From Chitinophaga oryziterrae (GTDB taxonomy: Bacteria; Bacteroidota; Bacteroidia; Chitinophagales; Chitinophagaceae), in the NCBI RefSeq assembly GCF_009758125.1, contig NZ_WRXO01000001.1, positions 1,772,207-1,836,206 of the forward strand: a DNA stretch of 64,000 nucleotides, in the 5' to 3' direction. The notes under the pieces were generated by a model. That model was not told where the DNA came from, did not search any database, and saw only the letters and a program-made list of their open reading frames with translations. How positions within the stretch are numbered: position 1 is the first letter of the stretch; each line of letters starts with the position of its first letter. The translations under genes were made by a program, and so were the position numbers. Shown piece after piece: positions 1 through 8,141 of the stretch.

Positions 1-784
1 ACTGGTTCCCTATATTAAACCGTTTGGTTGTGCCGCTGAAAAAATTATCCGAGGTATAACCATTCAATAACCAGATGAAGGGTTGTATCTTCTTATTCAT
101 ATAACCCAGTAAAGCCACTTCTTTTGTGTCAGGATTATAGGCAGCAGCGGTAATCTTCCCCTGTGAATCAAATGTTGTAAAAGGAGAGAGTGCGTAAGTA
201 CCGGGTATAGCAGGCATCTTGTAACAACGGGTTTTCAGATCACCGGCATCCTTGGTGAAAATATACAGACTGTCATGCATAACCAGCAGCGATTCGCAAT
301 CAAAATTACTGTTATCATTAGCCGTGAAATCTGTCTGATCTGTATAGGAGAAATTGATCGCTTCTGCATTCACACTCGTGCTATTAATGAGATCTGATTT
401 TTTTACCCGTAAAATTTTCAGATCCGTTCTGTCTCCACTATTATTCCCGAAATCGCCAATGTAAATATAGGATGCATCGGCAGTAATATCTTCCCAATCA
501 ACATTCACATAATTAGCGATGGTTACCGTTTGTAATACAGCCCCGGTAGTGGTATCAATCTTATAAATATTATTGGGGTTACCACTGTCTCCAAAACTCC
601 ATAACTGCCCATCTGTATAACATAATCCTGATGATTCTTTCAATACTGCCGGTAAGGTTGCTTTTATACCTGTTATAAGTGTAGTATCAATAGTGATGGT
701 AGTCGTAACAGGAGCAGTATTTTTCTTACAGGAAACACTGGATATAACCAGGCAAAGAATAATGGAATGCCGGATAGTATTCAT
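1..784 (-). CDS. Lipoprotein, probable beta-propeller (cut by left edge)
   Basis: The reading frame is open from an ATG at 784 to the window edge (261 codons) without a stop. The N-terminus is a lipoprotein signal peptide ending in VSSVSCKK-like sequence (ISSVSC lipobox), so the product should be anchored in the outer or inner membrane. The rest contains repeated short strands such as LWSFGDSGNPNNIYKID, IYIGDFGNNSGDRTDLKI and LYIFTKDAGD, which look like blades of a propeller protein that reads out a Ca- or sugar-binding fold. No catalytic motif was recognised and the C-terminus is missing. Gene reality is well supported by codon pattern and signal peptide; function is unknown. Confidence 0.75.
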   Translation of the reverse strand, partial: MNTIRHSIILCLVISSVSCKKNTAPVTTTITIDTTLITGIKATLPAVLKESSGLCYTDGQLWSFGDSGNPNNIYKIDTTTGAVLQTVTIANYVNVDWEDITADASYIYIGDFGNNSGDRTDLKILRVKKSDLINSTSVNAEAINFSYTDQTDFTANDNSNFDCESLLVMHDSLYIFTKDAGDLKTRCYKMPAIPGTYALSPFTTFDSQGKITAAAYNPDTKEVALLGYMNKKIQPFIWLLNGYTSDNFFSGTTKRFNIGNQ

Positions 785-868
785 ACATTAAAACAATAAT
801 TGGGTTACTAAAGAGCTGGGTAGCTGTGATGCTAATTATCAATATAGGATTAATTATGTGTATTGATG

Positions 869-985
869 AAATTTAGCTCCGTTAGGAGCGACGTGTTTGT
901 AGAATATAATATCTTATCAAACCCAGACTCCGTTAGGAGTCCCCTGACATTCGCGACTTAGGAGACTCCTAACGGAGCTAAATTT
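869..985. repeat. Imperfect long hairpin with CTCCGTTAGGAG repeats
   Basis: A 20-base perfect inverted repeat (869-888 and 966-985) encloses a 77-base loop. The loop holds a third copy of the core, the 14-base palindromic-looking ACTCCGTTAGGAGT at 927-940. Each arm contains the same CTCCGTTAGGAG core. It lies between the stop of the beta-helix lipoprotein gene and the start of the next lipoprotein gene. It resembles a REP-type extragenic palindrome; it has no strong T-run, so it is not an obvious terminator. Confidence 0.75.
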
Positions 986-1001
986 GACATACAAATAAAT
1001 A

Positions 1002-2432
1002 TTAGTGCTGATTGCCTGTACCATCCAACTGGTAGCAGCCTAAGTCTTTACCCGGACCAGTAATACCGCTGGAACCAAAGTTCGCATCAACAGGTACATT
1101 TGAGATAGGAGTGAATGACTGGTAACCTCTGCCAACGGCTGGTGATGTGGCCTGTAAATGGAAATTATAGCTATCTACAGAAGCTTGTGTCTGATAGTTC
1201 TTATTAGGCAGCGGATAGTTCACGAACAAAGGATCGTTCTTACTAACCAGTGAAGTGCCATCGTACTGCATACCAAAAGTATAGGATGCGCCCAGGAAGG
1301 TAGCCATATCAGGAACATCTGAAGCCTGTGGATGAGTCACCACTGCCTGCGCAATATTAGTTGGTAAGAACTGGTTGGCCAGTGTTACATCATCTGCGTA
1401 ATAGAAGTTATGACCATACATTGTCTGGGCAATCGGATCACCTGTGTGTGGGCCTGTTGTATCTGCCAGGTAAACTTTGGCAGTCACATTATTACCACCT
1501 GCGATCCTTACACCAAAGCGGCAGTTAACGATCAGGTTATTATATACCAGCGCTCTTGAGTTGTTCTCTACTTCTACAGAACCACCTCTTGCACCAAACG
1601 TACCTGCATTCCTGTAACCGTCATTCACATATGTATTGTTATACATAGCGATCATACACTGTGGCTGGATACCACCGTCATTGGCAGATTTAGTACCATT
1701 GGTAGCTCCTCCTATAATCAGGTTGTACGCCATATTGCCCTGTGTACCACCTTTTGCATTGAAGCCATCTCCACCAGTACCACCGCATTTCTCAAGCGTG
1801 TTACGCATGATGTTAACATGACCACCATAGAAACGTACCGCATCATCCGGTGTACCATAGATCCAGGAATCTTCCAGGATAAAGTTACCGTTAGGATTGC
1901 CGAAGTAAATGCAATACTGATCTCCTACAGAAGGACCTGTAAAAGGAATGGACTGTATACCTGCTCCGGAGAAATCAAGATGCGTCCACTTGATTACCAG
2001 CAACGGACAGGTTTTATCACAATAAATCCCTGACCATCCGCCGGCATAAGCAGAGTCTGAAGTGGCCGTAGATGAACCGGTAGTTTTTGTTCTTGATGGA
2101 TCCGTGATTGTTACCGGGGCATCTTTGGTACCCAGACTAACAAACGTTCCTTTTACAACGATAGCAGCTGCATTGTTTACTTTAACAGTTACACCCTTCT
2201 GGATCAGTAGTGTATCGCCGGCGTTTATGGTTACATCACCATTGATCGTGTAGGTTTCACCTGTCAGCATCGTACCCTTGATAGCGCCGGATAAAGGTGT
2301 GGAGGCGCTTACTGCCTGTCCTACCTGTATCTGTCCAACAGAAACGTTAGAAGAATCCGACTTTGAGCAGGATGTTAATGCAATTGCAAATGCCAGTAAA
2401 GCATAGATACTGCCAATTTTAATTTGTTGCAT
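1002..2432 (-). CDS. Right-handed parallel beta-helix lipoprotein
   Basis: 476 residues. The N-terminus MQQIKIGSIYALLAFAIALT followed by SCSK is a lipoprotein signal peptide with the acylated Cys near residue 22. A short N-terminal part (about 40-110) has an ITINAGDTLLIQKG-like rung. From about 110 to 330 there are repeated rungs (EDSWIYGTPDDAVRFYGGHV, RNTLEKCGGTGGDGFNAKGG, NNTYVNDGYRNAGTFGARGG) typical of pectin-lyase-like beta-helices. No lyase or hydrolase catalytic set could be assigned. The gene starts 17 bases behind the TonB receptor gene and reads the same way, so the two probably form one transcript and the lipoprotein may be the surface partner of that receptor. Confidence 0.85.
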   Translation of the reverse strand: MQQIKIGSIYALLAFAIALTSCSKSDSSNVSVGQIQVGQAVSASTPLSGAIKGTMLTGETYTINGDVTINAGDTLLIQKGVTVKVNNAAAIVVKGTFVSLGTKDAPVTITDPSRTKTTGSSTATSDSAYAGGWSGIYCDKTCPLLVIKWTHLDFSGAGIQSIPFTGPSVGDQYCIYFGNPNGNFILEDSWIYGTPDDAVRFYGGHVNIMRNTLEKCGGTGGDGFNAKGGTQGNMAYNLIIGGATNGTKSANDGGIQPQCMIAMYNNTYVNDGYRNAGTFGARGGSVEVENNSRALVYNNLIVNCRFGVRIAGGNNVTAKVYLADTTGPHTGDPIAQTMYGHNFYYADDVTLANQFLPTNIAQAVVTHPQASDVPDMATFLGASYTFGMQYDGTSLVSKNDPLFVNYPLPNKNYQTQASVDSYNFHLQATSPAVGRGYQSFTPISNVPVDANFGSSGITGPGKDLGCYQLDGTGNQH

Positions 2433-2449
2433 GTGTGTTTATTTTGTTT

Positions 2450-5272
2450 TTAAAAATTGAATCTGAACCCTAAAGAATATGAAGCGTAAAATTTGTCGTA
2501 TTGTACGGTTACATAATCCGGACTTTCCTGGAATGGCAGTTTGTATTTACCATTGTAACTACTGTTGTTCTGTTTGATAATTAAATGGAAAGGCGTATTG
2601 AGGATGTTATTCACTTTTGCATAAATGATGAAGTGATGACCAAATTCCTTTTGTGCGGAAAAGTCGAGGTTCACAGTCGGTTTCTCCCAGTTGTCAAGCC
2701 CTCTGTACAGGGAAAGCGTATTGATCCTTTCACCGGTATACACCAGTGCCAGTTGTGCATCTATCTTGTTTTTGGTACTCTTGTAGAGCAGGGAGAAATT
2801 GCCTATATGAGCGCTCTGTCCCTGTAAGGGCCTTCTCTCATCCACCTTTGCATTAATGGCTTCGCCTGAAGCAGACTGATAATAAAAGAATTTCGTGGAG
2901 TTGATAACAGAGTGCGTATAAGTATAGTTACCCGATACGCCAAAGTTGCTGAAGTACTTTCTGAATACTACCTCAAATCCAAAGTTATTGGCGTTCCCGA
3001 AATTGTTGGGAGAAAGTATGATGCCACCAAAACCATTCTGTGTAAAAGCATACTCGATCGGGTTACTGATGAATTTATAGAACGCGCCGACCATGAACTG
3101 ATCAAGCCCTTTAGGGAACATCTCATAACGCAGATCGATATTATCAATAACAGTATGCTGCAGATGCGGATTACCCTGCGTTTCATAATTGTCATTGGAG
3201 CTTCCACGCTCAGGGAATGCGATCAGGTCTGCATAAGCAGGGCGGAAGATAGACCTGAAATAAGAGAACCGTATAGCTCTTCTTGCATCAAGGGAATATT
3301 TACCCTGGAGACTGGGCAATACGTCCAGATAACTGATATCGGCCGACTTCCCATCTACAGTTACCGGTAAAGACGATACATAATTCTGATGTGTATTCTC
3401 TACCCTTATGCCACCTAATAATTCAATACGGTCATTCACATTGTACTTCAGGTCCGCATAAGCAGCGCCTACATTCTCTTTGAAATTATAAATACCGGGA
3501 TTGCCTGCCGCGTTACCTAAAGCAGCATTGGCAGGTACGAATGTGAACTTCGATGCCGGTATGGATACATACAGCTGGGTATTTGAATTGGAATCACTTA
3601 CAGGTGTAAGTTTATATGCATTGTCGTAGTTATCTCTTTCTTTATGACGGTACATCCCTCCAAACCCAAACAGGCTTTTGGTACCCGCTTTATAATGAAG
3701 ATGGAGATAGCCTGCAAGGTCTTTATCTGTATTATGGATCCATTCACGGGATTCATTTCCTACTACGGCTGGTGAAATGGTGAATGTACCATCGTTGGTG
3801 TTGGGATTTACCGCTTGTGCGGTAGAGAATTGCGCATTATCAGGTACCTCCCTTTTTGCTTTTGAAGCTACCAGTGACCAGTCAGTTGTCAGCTTATTCG
3901 TTAATGTGTTCTTACCCTGTAAAGTAACATTGGAAATGTTTTGCAGGTCTGTTCTTATTTCCTGACGCTGGTAAATAGAGTAGGAACCTACATAATTATA
4001 AGCAGTAGAATAACCACCTAACAGTGAGTCGCTGGTTATTTTTACCCGTTGTTCATTTAACTGCAGGTAAGTGGCAAACAGACTGATAGAGTTGCCTGCA
4101 TTGAAGTTATAGTCAATCTTTGTTTCAAGTCCGGAACGGTCCGTTCGTGAATTAAACTGACGGGCAAATATATCAGAGAAGGCTGGTTGCTGCTGATGAC
4201 CGGCATCCGCAGCCGGTGGTACTGTAGGGCTTTGCAATAATGAGTTTGAATTGCTTCCCCTGTATGCATTCTGATAACTGCCTGAGAAAATAACACCTAA
4301 TTTATTATCTAAAAACCGGTTGCCCAGTGTAAGATTAACATTCTTATTCACAGGCGCTTTACCGGTAGTTGTCATTATATTCTGATAAGGGAATGCTGAT
4401 ATGGGTGCATATAGACCTGGCCCTGTGATTTCAGAAGGTGATTTACTACTTACATGAGATCTCGAATAAGAAGCAAAATCCCTGTTCAGCATAATCTGGC
4501 TATAACCCGTACCTACGTTGCCTTCCAGCTTAAACTTATCCGGTGCGTTTTTCATTACGAGATTGATCACCCCACCGGCAGCATCTGCTTCCATATCAGG
4601 TGTCAGTGATTTGATCACCTCTATTCTGTCGAGTAATTCTGCGGGGAATATGTCCAGTGGAACATATCTGTTCCTGTTATCCGGACTAGGGATTTTCACG
4701 CCATTCACAAGCGTGGTATTATACCTTTTATCCATGCCTCTTATAATTGCATACTGACCATCACCAGAACTGCCGCGTTCAATAGAAACACCGGAGATAC
4801 GCTGCATTACATTGGCTACCGTGATATCAGGTGATATCGCAATAGCATGCGCAGAAACAATGTTTACAATGTTGTTGGCTGTCTGCTCCCTTCTTTTGGC
4901 ATATTCATCGGAACCCTCATTTTTGCCTGATTTAATTACAACATCCGACAGGTTATAAATGCCTGAAGAAAGATAAATACTGATGTTGCTGACACCATTA
5001 TCTGTTACTTCAATACTGGTATCTGAAACAGTATAACCGACATAGGATATGGATAGACTGTAATGCCCTGCCGTAAGGCCTTTGAAGCTAAAGCTGCCAT
5101 CCAGGGATGACTGTACTTTTTTACCTGAAGGTTGCAGTGTAATAGCTGCACCTATCAGTTGTTCTTTTGTATTTTTATCAAAAATATGTCCTTTGATATC
5201 TCCCGCAACAAGTGTCTGGAAAAAAAATAATAACGCAAATAATTGGATGTAGAAGAAAGAACGTCCCTTCAT
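2450..5272 (-). CDS. TonB-dependent outer-membrane receptor
   Basis: 940 residues. A signal peptide (FFYIQLFALLFFFQTLVA) is followed by a carboxypeptidase-regulatory-like domain (about 25-105, GHIFDKNTKEQLIGAAITL). Then comes a plug domain (about 120-240, with NVMQRISGVSIERG and VINLVMKNAP) and a long beta-barrel ending in the aromatic C-terminus YSLGFRFNF. This is the architecture of an active importer of a large or scarce ligand. It is not a SusC-type protein with a SusD partner; instead a beta-helix lipoprotein gene follows directly. The ligand cannot be read from the sequence. A pair of 19-base direct repeats lies upstream. Confidence 0.93.
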   Translation of the reverse strand: MKGRSFFYIQLFALLFFFQTLVAGDIKGHIFDKNTKEQLIGAAITLQPSGKKVQSSLDGSFSFKGLTAGHYSLSISYVGYTVSDTSIEVTDNGVSNISIYLSSGIYNLSDVVIKSGKNEGSDEYAKRREQTANNIVNIVSAHAIAISPDITVANVMQRISGVSIERGSSGDGQYAIIRGMDKRYNTTLVNGVKIPSPDNRNRYVPLDIFPAELLDRIEVIKSLTPDMEADAAGGVINLVMKNAPDKFKLEGNVGTGYSQIMLNRDFASYSRSHVSSKSPSEITGPGLYAPISAFPYQNIMTTTGKAPVNKNVNLTLGNRFLDNKLGVIFSGSYQNAYRGSNSNSLLQSPTVPPAADAGHQQQPAFSDIFARQFNSRTDRSGLETKIDYNFNAGNSISLFATYLQLNEQRVKITSDSLLGGYSTAYNYVGSYSIYQRQEIRTDLQNISNVTLQGKNTLTNKLTTDWSLVASKAKREVPDNAQFSTAQAVNPNTNDGTFTISPAVVGNESREWIHNTDKDLAGYLHLHYKAGTKSLFGFGGMYRHKERDNYDNAYKLTPVSDSNSNTQLYVSIPASKFTFVPANAALGNAAGNPGIYNFKENVGAAYADLKYNVNDRIELLGGIRVENTHQNYVSSLPVTVDGKSADISYLDVLPSLQGKYSLDARRAIRFSYFRSIFRPAYADLIAFPERGSSNDNYETQGNPHLQHTVIDNIDLRYEMFPKGLDQFMVGAFYKFISNPIEYAFTQNGFGGIILSPNNFGNANNFGFEVVFRKYFSNFGVSGNYTYTHSVINSTKFFYYQSASGEAINAKVDERRPLQGQSAHIGNFSLLYKSTKNKIDAQLALVYTGERINTLSLYRGLDNWEKPTVNLDFSAQKEFGHHFIIYAKVNNILNTPFHLIIKQNNSSYNGKYKLPFQESPDYVTVQYDKFYASYSLGFRFNF

Positions 5273-5385
5273 GTTAGCTGTAGATTTGGTGGGACAATAC
5301 TACGAAGGGGGCATATTAAATTTTAGGGCAAATAATGAATTAATGTAAGCGTAATCTTTCCTTAACGCATTGGTAACGCTAACTA

Positions 5386-5476
5386 CAGAAAGAATTCAGA
5401 ATTGAGAATTTATTAAAAATACTTAAGGAGGTTTTAATTTGGTTTTAATAATAAATCCAGAAAGAATTCAGAATTG
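5386..5476. repeat. Pair of 19-base direct repeats upstream of TonB receptor
   Basis: The 19-mer CAGAAAGAATTCAGAATTG occurs at 5386-5404 and again, identical, at 5458-5476. The copies are 72 bases apart, about 115 and 190 bases upstream of the receptor start. Identical repeats at a promoter-proximal position could be regulator binding sites. They could also be a chance duplication in an AT-rich spacer. Confidence 0.6.
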
Positions 5477-5494
5477 GAGTGTATTTGCGTTAAT

Positions 5495-5531
5495 AAAAAA
5501 AAGGTTGTCATTGTGTAACAACCTTTTTTTA
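5495..5531 (-). terminator. Rho-independent terminator of the NmrA-like gene
   Basis: The 8-base stem AAGGTTGT (5501-5508) pairs with ACAACCTT (5518-5525) and is flanked by an A-run on the left and a T-run on the right, so it can end transcripts on either strand. It lies 16 bases behind the stop of the minus-strand oxidoreductase gene. Confidence 0.8.
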
Positions 5532-5546
5532 TCCGGACAGCATCAA

Positions 5547-6395
5547 TTATTTCAGTATTTCTCTCAGCGCTGCTTCCAGGTCCAGTGGTTTTCTGTGTAA
5601 CAGATTCTCCAGAGCAGGATCTACAAAGTCCAGTTCACCGCTTGAAATTGTTTCTGCAATACTGTTCAGTAATCCAATAACAGGTTCTGGTAAACCAGCC
5701 TGTTTCAGGGCAGCTGTCTGGTCATCCAGAGATACAGGCGTATAGTTTAAAGTCTTGCCGGTGATTTTGCTGATGATAGCAGCTACTTCAGGCAGTGAGT
5801 AAGTTTTGCCTGATGTGATCTCATATATTTTATTCTTATGTGCGGAAGGATCAGCAGCTACATTCGCCAGCGCTTCTGCCATCTCTTTACGGGAAGCAAA
5901 GTTAGCCTGGGCAGTACCCCCTGCAAAGTACCAGTTACCGCTTGTAAGTGCATCGCCAGCCAGCAGGGTAATTACATCTGCATAGAAGGTATTGCGTAAT
6001 ACCGTGTAAGGGATACCTGAACTTTTCAGAGAAGCTTCTGTATGAAAGTGATCAATGCCGGCAGTAAATTTGGATGTAAGGGAAGTACGCAGCATACTGG
6101 TATAAATAATATGTTTTACACCACTTTCTTTAGCAGCATTAATAGCATTATTATGCTGTTGTACCCTGTCTTCCAGGGAACCTGAGGATACCAGTACCAA
6201 TGTATCCACACCTTTAAATGCTTCCACCATGGAAGGGTAATCGAAATAATCACCTTTGCGCAGTTGTACGGTAAGGTCTTTTGCTTTGGCAGTATCTCTT
6301 ACTAAAGCAGCAATAGTATCTGCAGATTGTTTTTTGAGCAGGAAATCGATGGTGAGTTTTCCTAAATGACCGGTTGCTCCTGTTACAAGAATCAT
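5547..6395 (-). CDS. NmrA-like NAD(P)H-binding oxidoreductase (QorB/YtfG type)
   Basis: 282 residues, an atypical short-chain dehydrogenase. The N-terminus MILVTGATGHLGK carries the GxxGxxG dinucleotide-binding loop (residues 6-12). It is followed by VSSGS and YTSML segments typical of the NmrA/HSCARG group and of quinone oxidoreductase 2, which reduces quinones with NADPH. Length and domain order match E. coli YtfG. The gene is divergent from an HxlR regulator; members of this regulator family often control such quinone or aldehyde stress genes. Function as a quinone reductase is inferred from family, not shown by residues. Confidence 0.88.
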   Translation of the reverse strand: MILVTGATGHLGKLTIDFLLKKQSADTIAALVRDTAKAKDLTVQLRKGDYFDYPSMVEAFKGVDTLVLVSSGSLEDRVQQHNNAINAAKESGVKHIIYTSMLRTSLTSKFTAGIDHFHTEASLKSSGIPYTVLRNTFYADVITLLAGDALTSGNWYFAGGTAQANFASRKEMAEALANVAADPSAHKNKIYEITSGKTYSLPEVAAIISKITGKTLNYTPVSLDDQTAALKQAGLPEPVIGLLNSIAETISSGELDFVDPALENLLHRKPLDLEAALREILK

Positions 6396-6452
6396 AATAA
6401 TTGTTTATTTAGTGACTATATATAGTATCTTTACATACCCAACGGTAGTAAG

Positions 6453-6470
6453 TTACTTTTGGTAAGTCAA
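6453..6470. promoter_or_regulatory. Candidate HxlR half-site pair, upstream site
   Basis: TTACTTTTGGTAAGTCAA lies in the 166-base control region between the NmrA-like gene and the HxlR gene. It shares TTACTT...GGTAAGT with the better palindrome at 6521-6540, and its first ten bases (TTACTTTTGG) recur in the next HxlR control region at 7714-7723. Confidence 0.45.
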
Positions 6471-6520
6471 AGATATTAAGTTATTGAATATCAAACAATA
6501 AGGTACTGAAAGGTTTGCCA

Positions 6521-6540
6521 ATTACTTTGGGGTAAGTAAT
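6521..6540. promoter_or_regulatory. Candidate HxlR operator palindrome
   Basis: ATTACTTTGGGGTAAGTAAT is a perfect 7-base inverted repeat (ATTACTT/AAGTAAT) with a 6-base spacer. It ends 21 bases before the HxlR start codon. The position and symmetry fit autoregulation and control of the divergent oxidoreductase. Confidence 0.6.
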
Positions 6541-6561
6541 ACTGAACATCAACTGATTAAC

Positions 6562-6933
6562 ATGGAAAATAATTTGAAAAATCGTAACAGAGATCCTGAT
6601 TGCCCGGTAAGAACTGTGCTGGACCGTATAGGTGATAAATGGGCTGTTTTGGTGATCACCACCCTGGGAGAGGAAGGGACCATGCGTTTTAACCATCTGT
6701 ATGAAACCATTGGGGATATCTCTCAGAAGATGCTGACGGTAACATTGAAAAAGCTGCAGGAAGACGGGTTAGTATCCCGTAAGATGTACCAGGAAATACC
6801 ACCAAGAGTAGAGTATACTTTAACGGATACAGGCGTAACGCTGGTACCGTTGCTGAATGCCCTGGCAGAGTGGGCAAATGCTAATATGAAGGGGATTAAA
6901 AAGTCGCGCAGCGTATATGCCGAAGTTAATTAG
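6562..6933 (+). CDS. HxlR-family winged-helix regulator
   Basis: 123 residues, the usual size of the family. The N-terminus carries DCPVRTVLDRIGDKWAVLVI, the HxlR signature with the conserved Cys (residue 14) that is a redox or electrophile sensor in YodB-type members. A winged helix follows (RFNHLYETIGDISQKMLTVTLKKL as recognition region, then the wing up to VEYTLTDTG). It should bind the palindromes just upstream and control itself and the divergent NmrA-like oxidoreductase. The C-terminal helix probably dimerises. Confidence 0.93.
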   Translation: MENNLKNRNRDPDCPVRTVLDRIGDKWAVLVITTLGEEGTMRFNHLYETIGDISQKMLTVTLKKLQEDGLVSRKMYQEIPPRVEYTLTDTGVTLVPLLNALAEWANANMKGIKKSRSVYAEVN

Positions 6934-6941
6934 CATGTACT

Positions 6942-6970
6942 CAGGGGTTACCGAAAGGCAGCAACCCCTG
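6942..6970. terminator. Hairpin between convergent genes
   Basis: CAGGGGTT (6942-6949) pairs perfectly with AACCCCTG (6963-6970) between the stop codons of the HxlR gene and the oppositely oriented DsbA-like gene. No T-run follows, so termination is likely but not certain. Confidence 0.5.
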
Positions 6971-6975
6971 ATATC

Positions 6976-7689
6976 TTATTTACATTCTCCATCCGGTGTA
7001 CAAACTTCACCTTCTATTGTTTCAAATGGCGAAGCAGGATTTTCCTTACGCCATTCAGCAAAAGACTTATCTAATACTTCCAGGAATATTTCAGATGCCT
7101 GCGCACCTGAAACAGCATATTTACGGTCAAATACAAAGAAAGGGACACCTCTGATTCCCAATGCCTGTGCCTCATTAATATCTGCATTCACATCTTTTGC
7201 ATAGGCATCGCTGGCCAGGGTTTCCTTTACACTTGCCTCATCTAAGCCAATCTCCTTACCCAATTGGGTCAGTACCGCATGGTCCCCGAAATCCTTGCTT
7301 TCTGTAAAATAGGATTTGAATAAACGCTCTTCTGCTTCATCACCCAGGTTATTCTTTTTGGCAAGATGAATTAAGCGGTGTGCATCAAAGGAGTTAGCCA
7401 CTACGGCATTGGCAGGATTAAACGTAATCCCCGCTGCTGCGGCCGTTGCAGCCACCTGAGCATTCATCTGCACTGCCTGTTCGTAAGGAATACCTTTTCT
7501 TTCAGATAAATACTGGTACAGGTCTTTGTCATGCCCGGATTTTATGGTCGGGTCCAGTTGAAAACTGTGCCATTCCACTTCTATACCGGCAGCGTCGGTA
7601 AATTTACTCATGGCAGCCTCAAATTTGCGCTTACCTATATAACAGAACGGACACATCACATCCGACCAGATTTCTACTTTCATTTTCAT
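6976..7689 (-). CDS. DsbA-family oxidoreductase (FrnE-like)
   Basis: About 237 residues from the preferred start MKMKVEIWSD at 7689; a longer frame begins at 7710, but the family normally starts just before this first strand and the longer start would run into the operator region. The active site is CPFC (SDVMCPFCYIGKRKFE) followed by the inserted helical domain. The conserved cis-Pro region is GIRGVPFFVFD. FrnE-like proteins are cytoplasmic thiol-disulfide oxidoreductases linked to polyketide chemistry or oxidative stress. There is no signal peptide, consistent with the cytoplasm. It is divergent from a second HxlR regulator, which probably controls it. Confidence 0.9.
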   Translation of the reverse strand: MKMKVEIWSDVMCPFCYIGKRKFEAAMSKFTDAAGIEVEWHSFQLDPTIKSGHDKDLYQYLSERKGIPYEQAVQMNAQVAATAAAAGITFNPANAVVANSFDAHRLIHLAKKNNLGDEAEERLFKSYFTESKDFGDHAVLTQLGKEIGLDEASVKETLASDAYAKDVNADINEAQALGIRGVPFFVFDRKYAVSGAQASEIFLEVLDKSFAEWRKENPASPFETIEGEVCTPDGECK

Positions 7690-7713
7690 AATTGCAAATT
7701 TCGGCAACATACT

Positions 7714-7751
7714 TTACTTTTGGAAGTGCTTTCCAATACGAAAGTACTTTC
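7714..7751. promoter_or_regulatory. Candidate operators of the second HxlR regulator
   Basis: This divergent promoter region contains TTACTTTTGG (7714-7723), the near-palindrome GGAAGTGCTTTCC (7722-7734) and the perfect 12-base palindrome GAAAGTACTTTC (7740-7751). The two palindromes are variants of the same motif 18 bases apart and lie 25-55 bases upstream of the HxlR start. Confidence 0.55.
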
Positions 7752-7775
7752 TTTGAGGAAACTAACTGAGATGTT

Positions 7776-8141
7776 ATGAGTAAGAAAATAGAAGCGACAG
7801 AAATGACCGAGGCCTGTGTCGGCCAACTGAGAGCCATTCATGATACCCTGGACCTGCTTAACGGCAAATGGAAAATAGCCATCATCGGCTCGCTGAGCTT
7901 TGGCAAAAGACGCTTTATGGAGCTGCAACGCGAAGTAGAAGGCGTTGGCTCTAAAATGCTCTCCAAAGAACTCAGGGATCTGGAAATGAATGAGTTGGTA
8001 AAGAGAACGGTATACGATACCAAACCGGTAACCGTAGAGTACGAACTCACCCCTTATGGTAAAACCCTGGAAGATATTATAGGAGAATTAGCTAAATGGG
8101 GGCTGAAACACCGTAAGCGTATCATGCACTCTGATAATTAA
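7776..8141 (+). CDS. HxlR-family winged-helix regulator
   Basis: 121 residues. The family Cys is in EACVGQLRAIHDTLDLLNGK, offset slightly from the usual Cys-Pro arrangement. It is followed by WKIAIIGSLSFGKRRFMELQ and the winged-helix segment ending VTVEYELTPYG. It is the second HxlR gene within 1.3 kb and is only moderately similar to the first. It is divergent from the FrnE/DsbA-like gene. Its last four bases overlap the stop of the convergent CoA-transferase gene. Confidence 0.92.
   Translation: MSKKIEATEMTEACVGQLRAIHDTLDLLNGKWKIAIIGSLSFGKRRFMELQREVEGVGSKMLSKELRDLEMNELVKRTVYDTKPVTVEYELTPYGKTLEDIIGELAKWGLKHRKRIMHSDN

Noticed and set aside
2912..3370. 152-codon plus-strand frame inside the TonB receptor gene
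   Set aside because: Antisense shadow of a conserved barrel domain; no signature or start context.
7690..7710. Seven-residue extension of the DsbA-like protein
   Set aside because: It reaches the edge of the operator region and lacks conservation with the MKVEIWSD family start.
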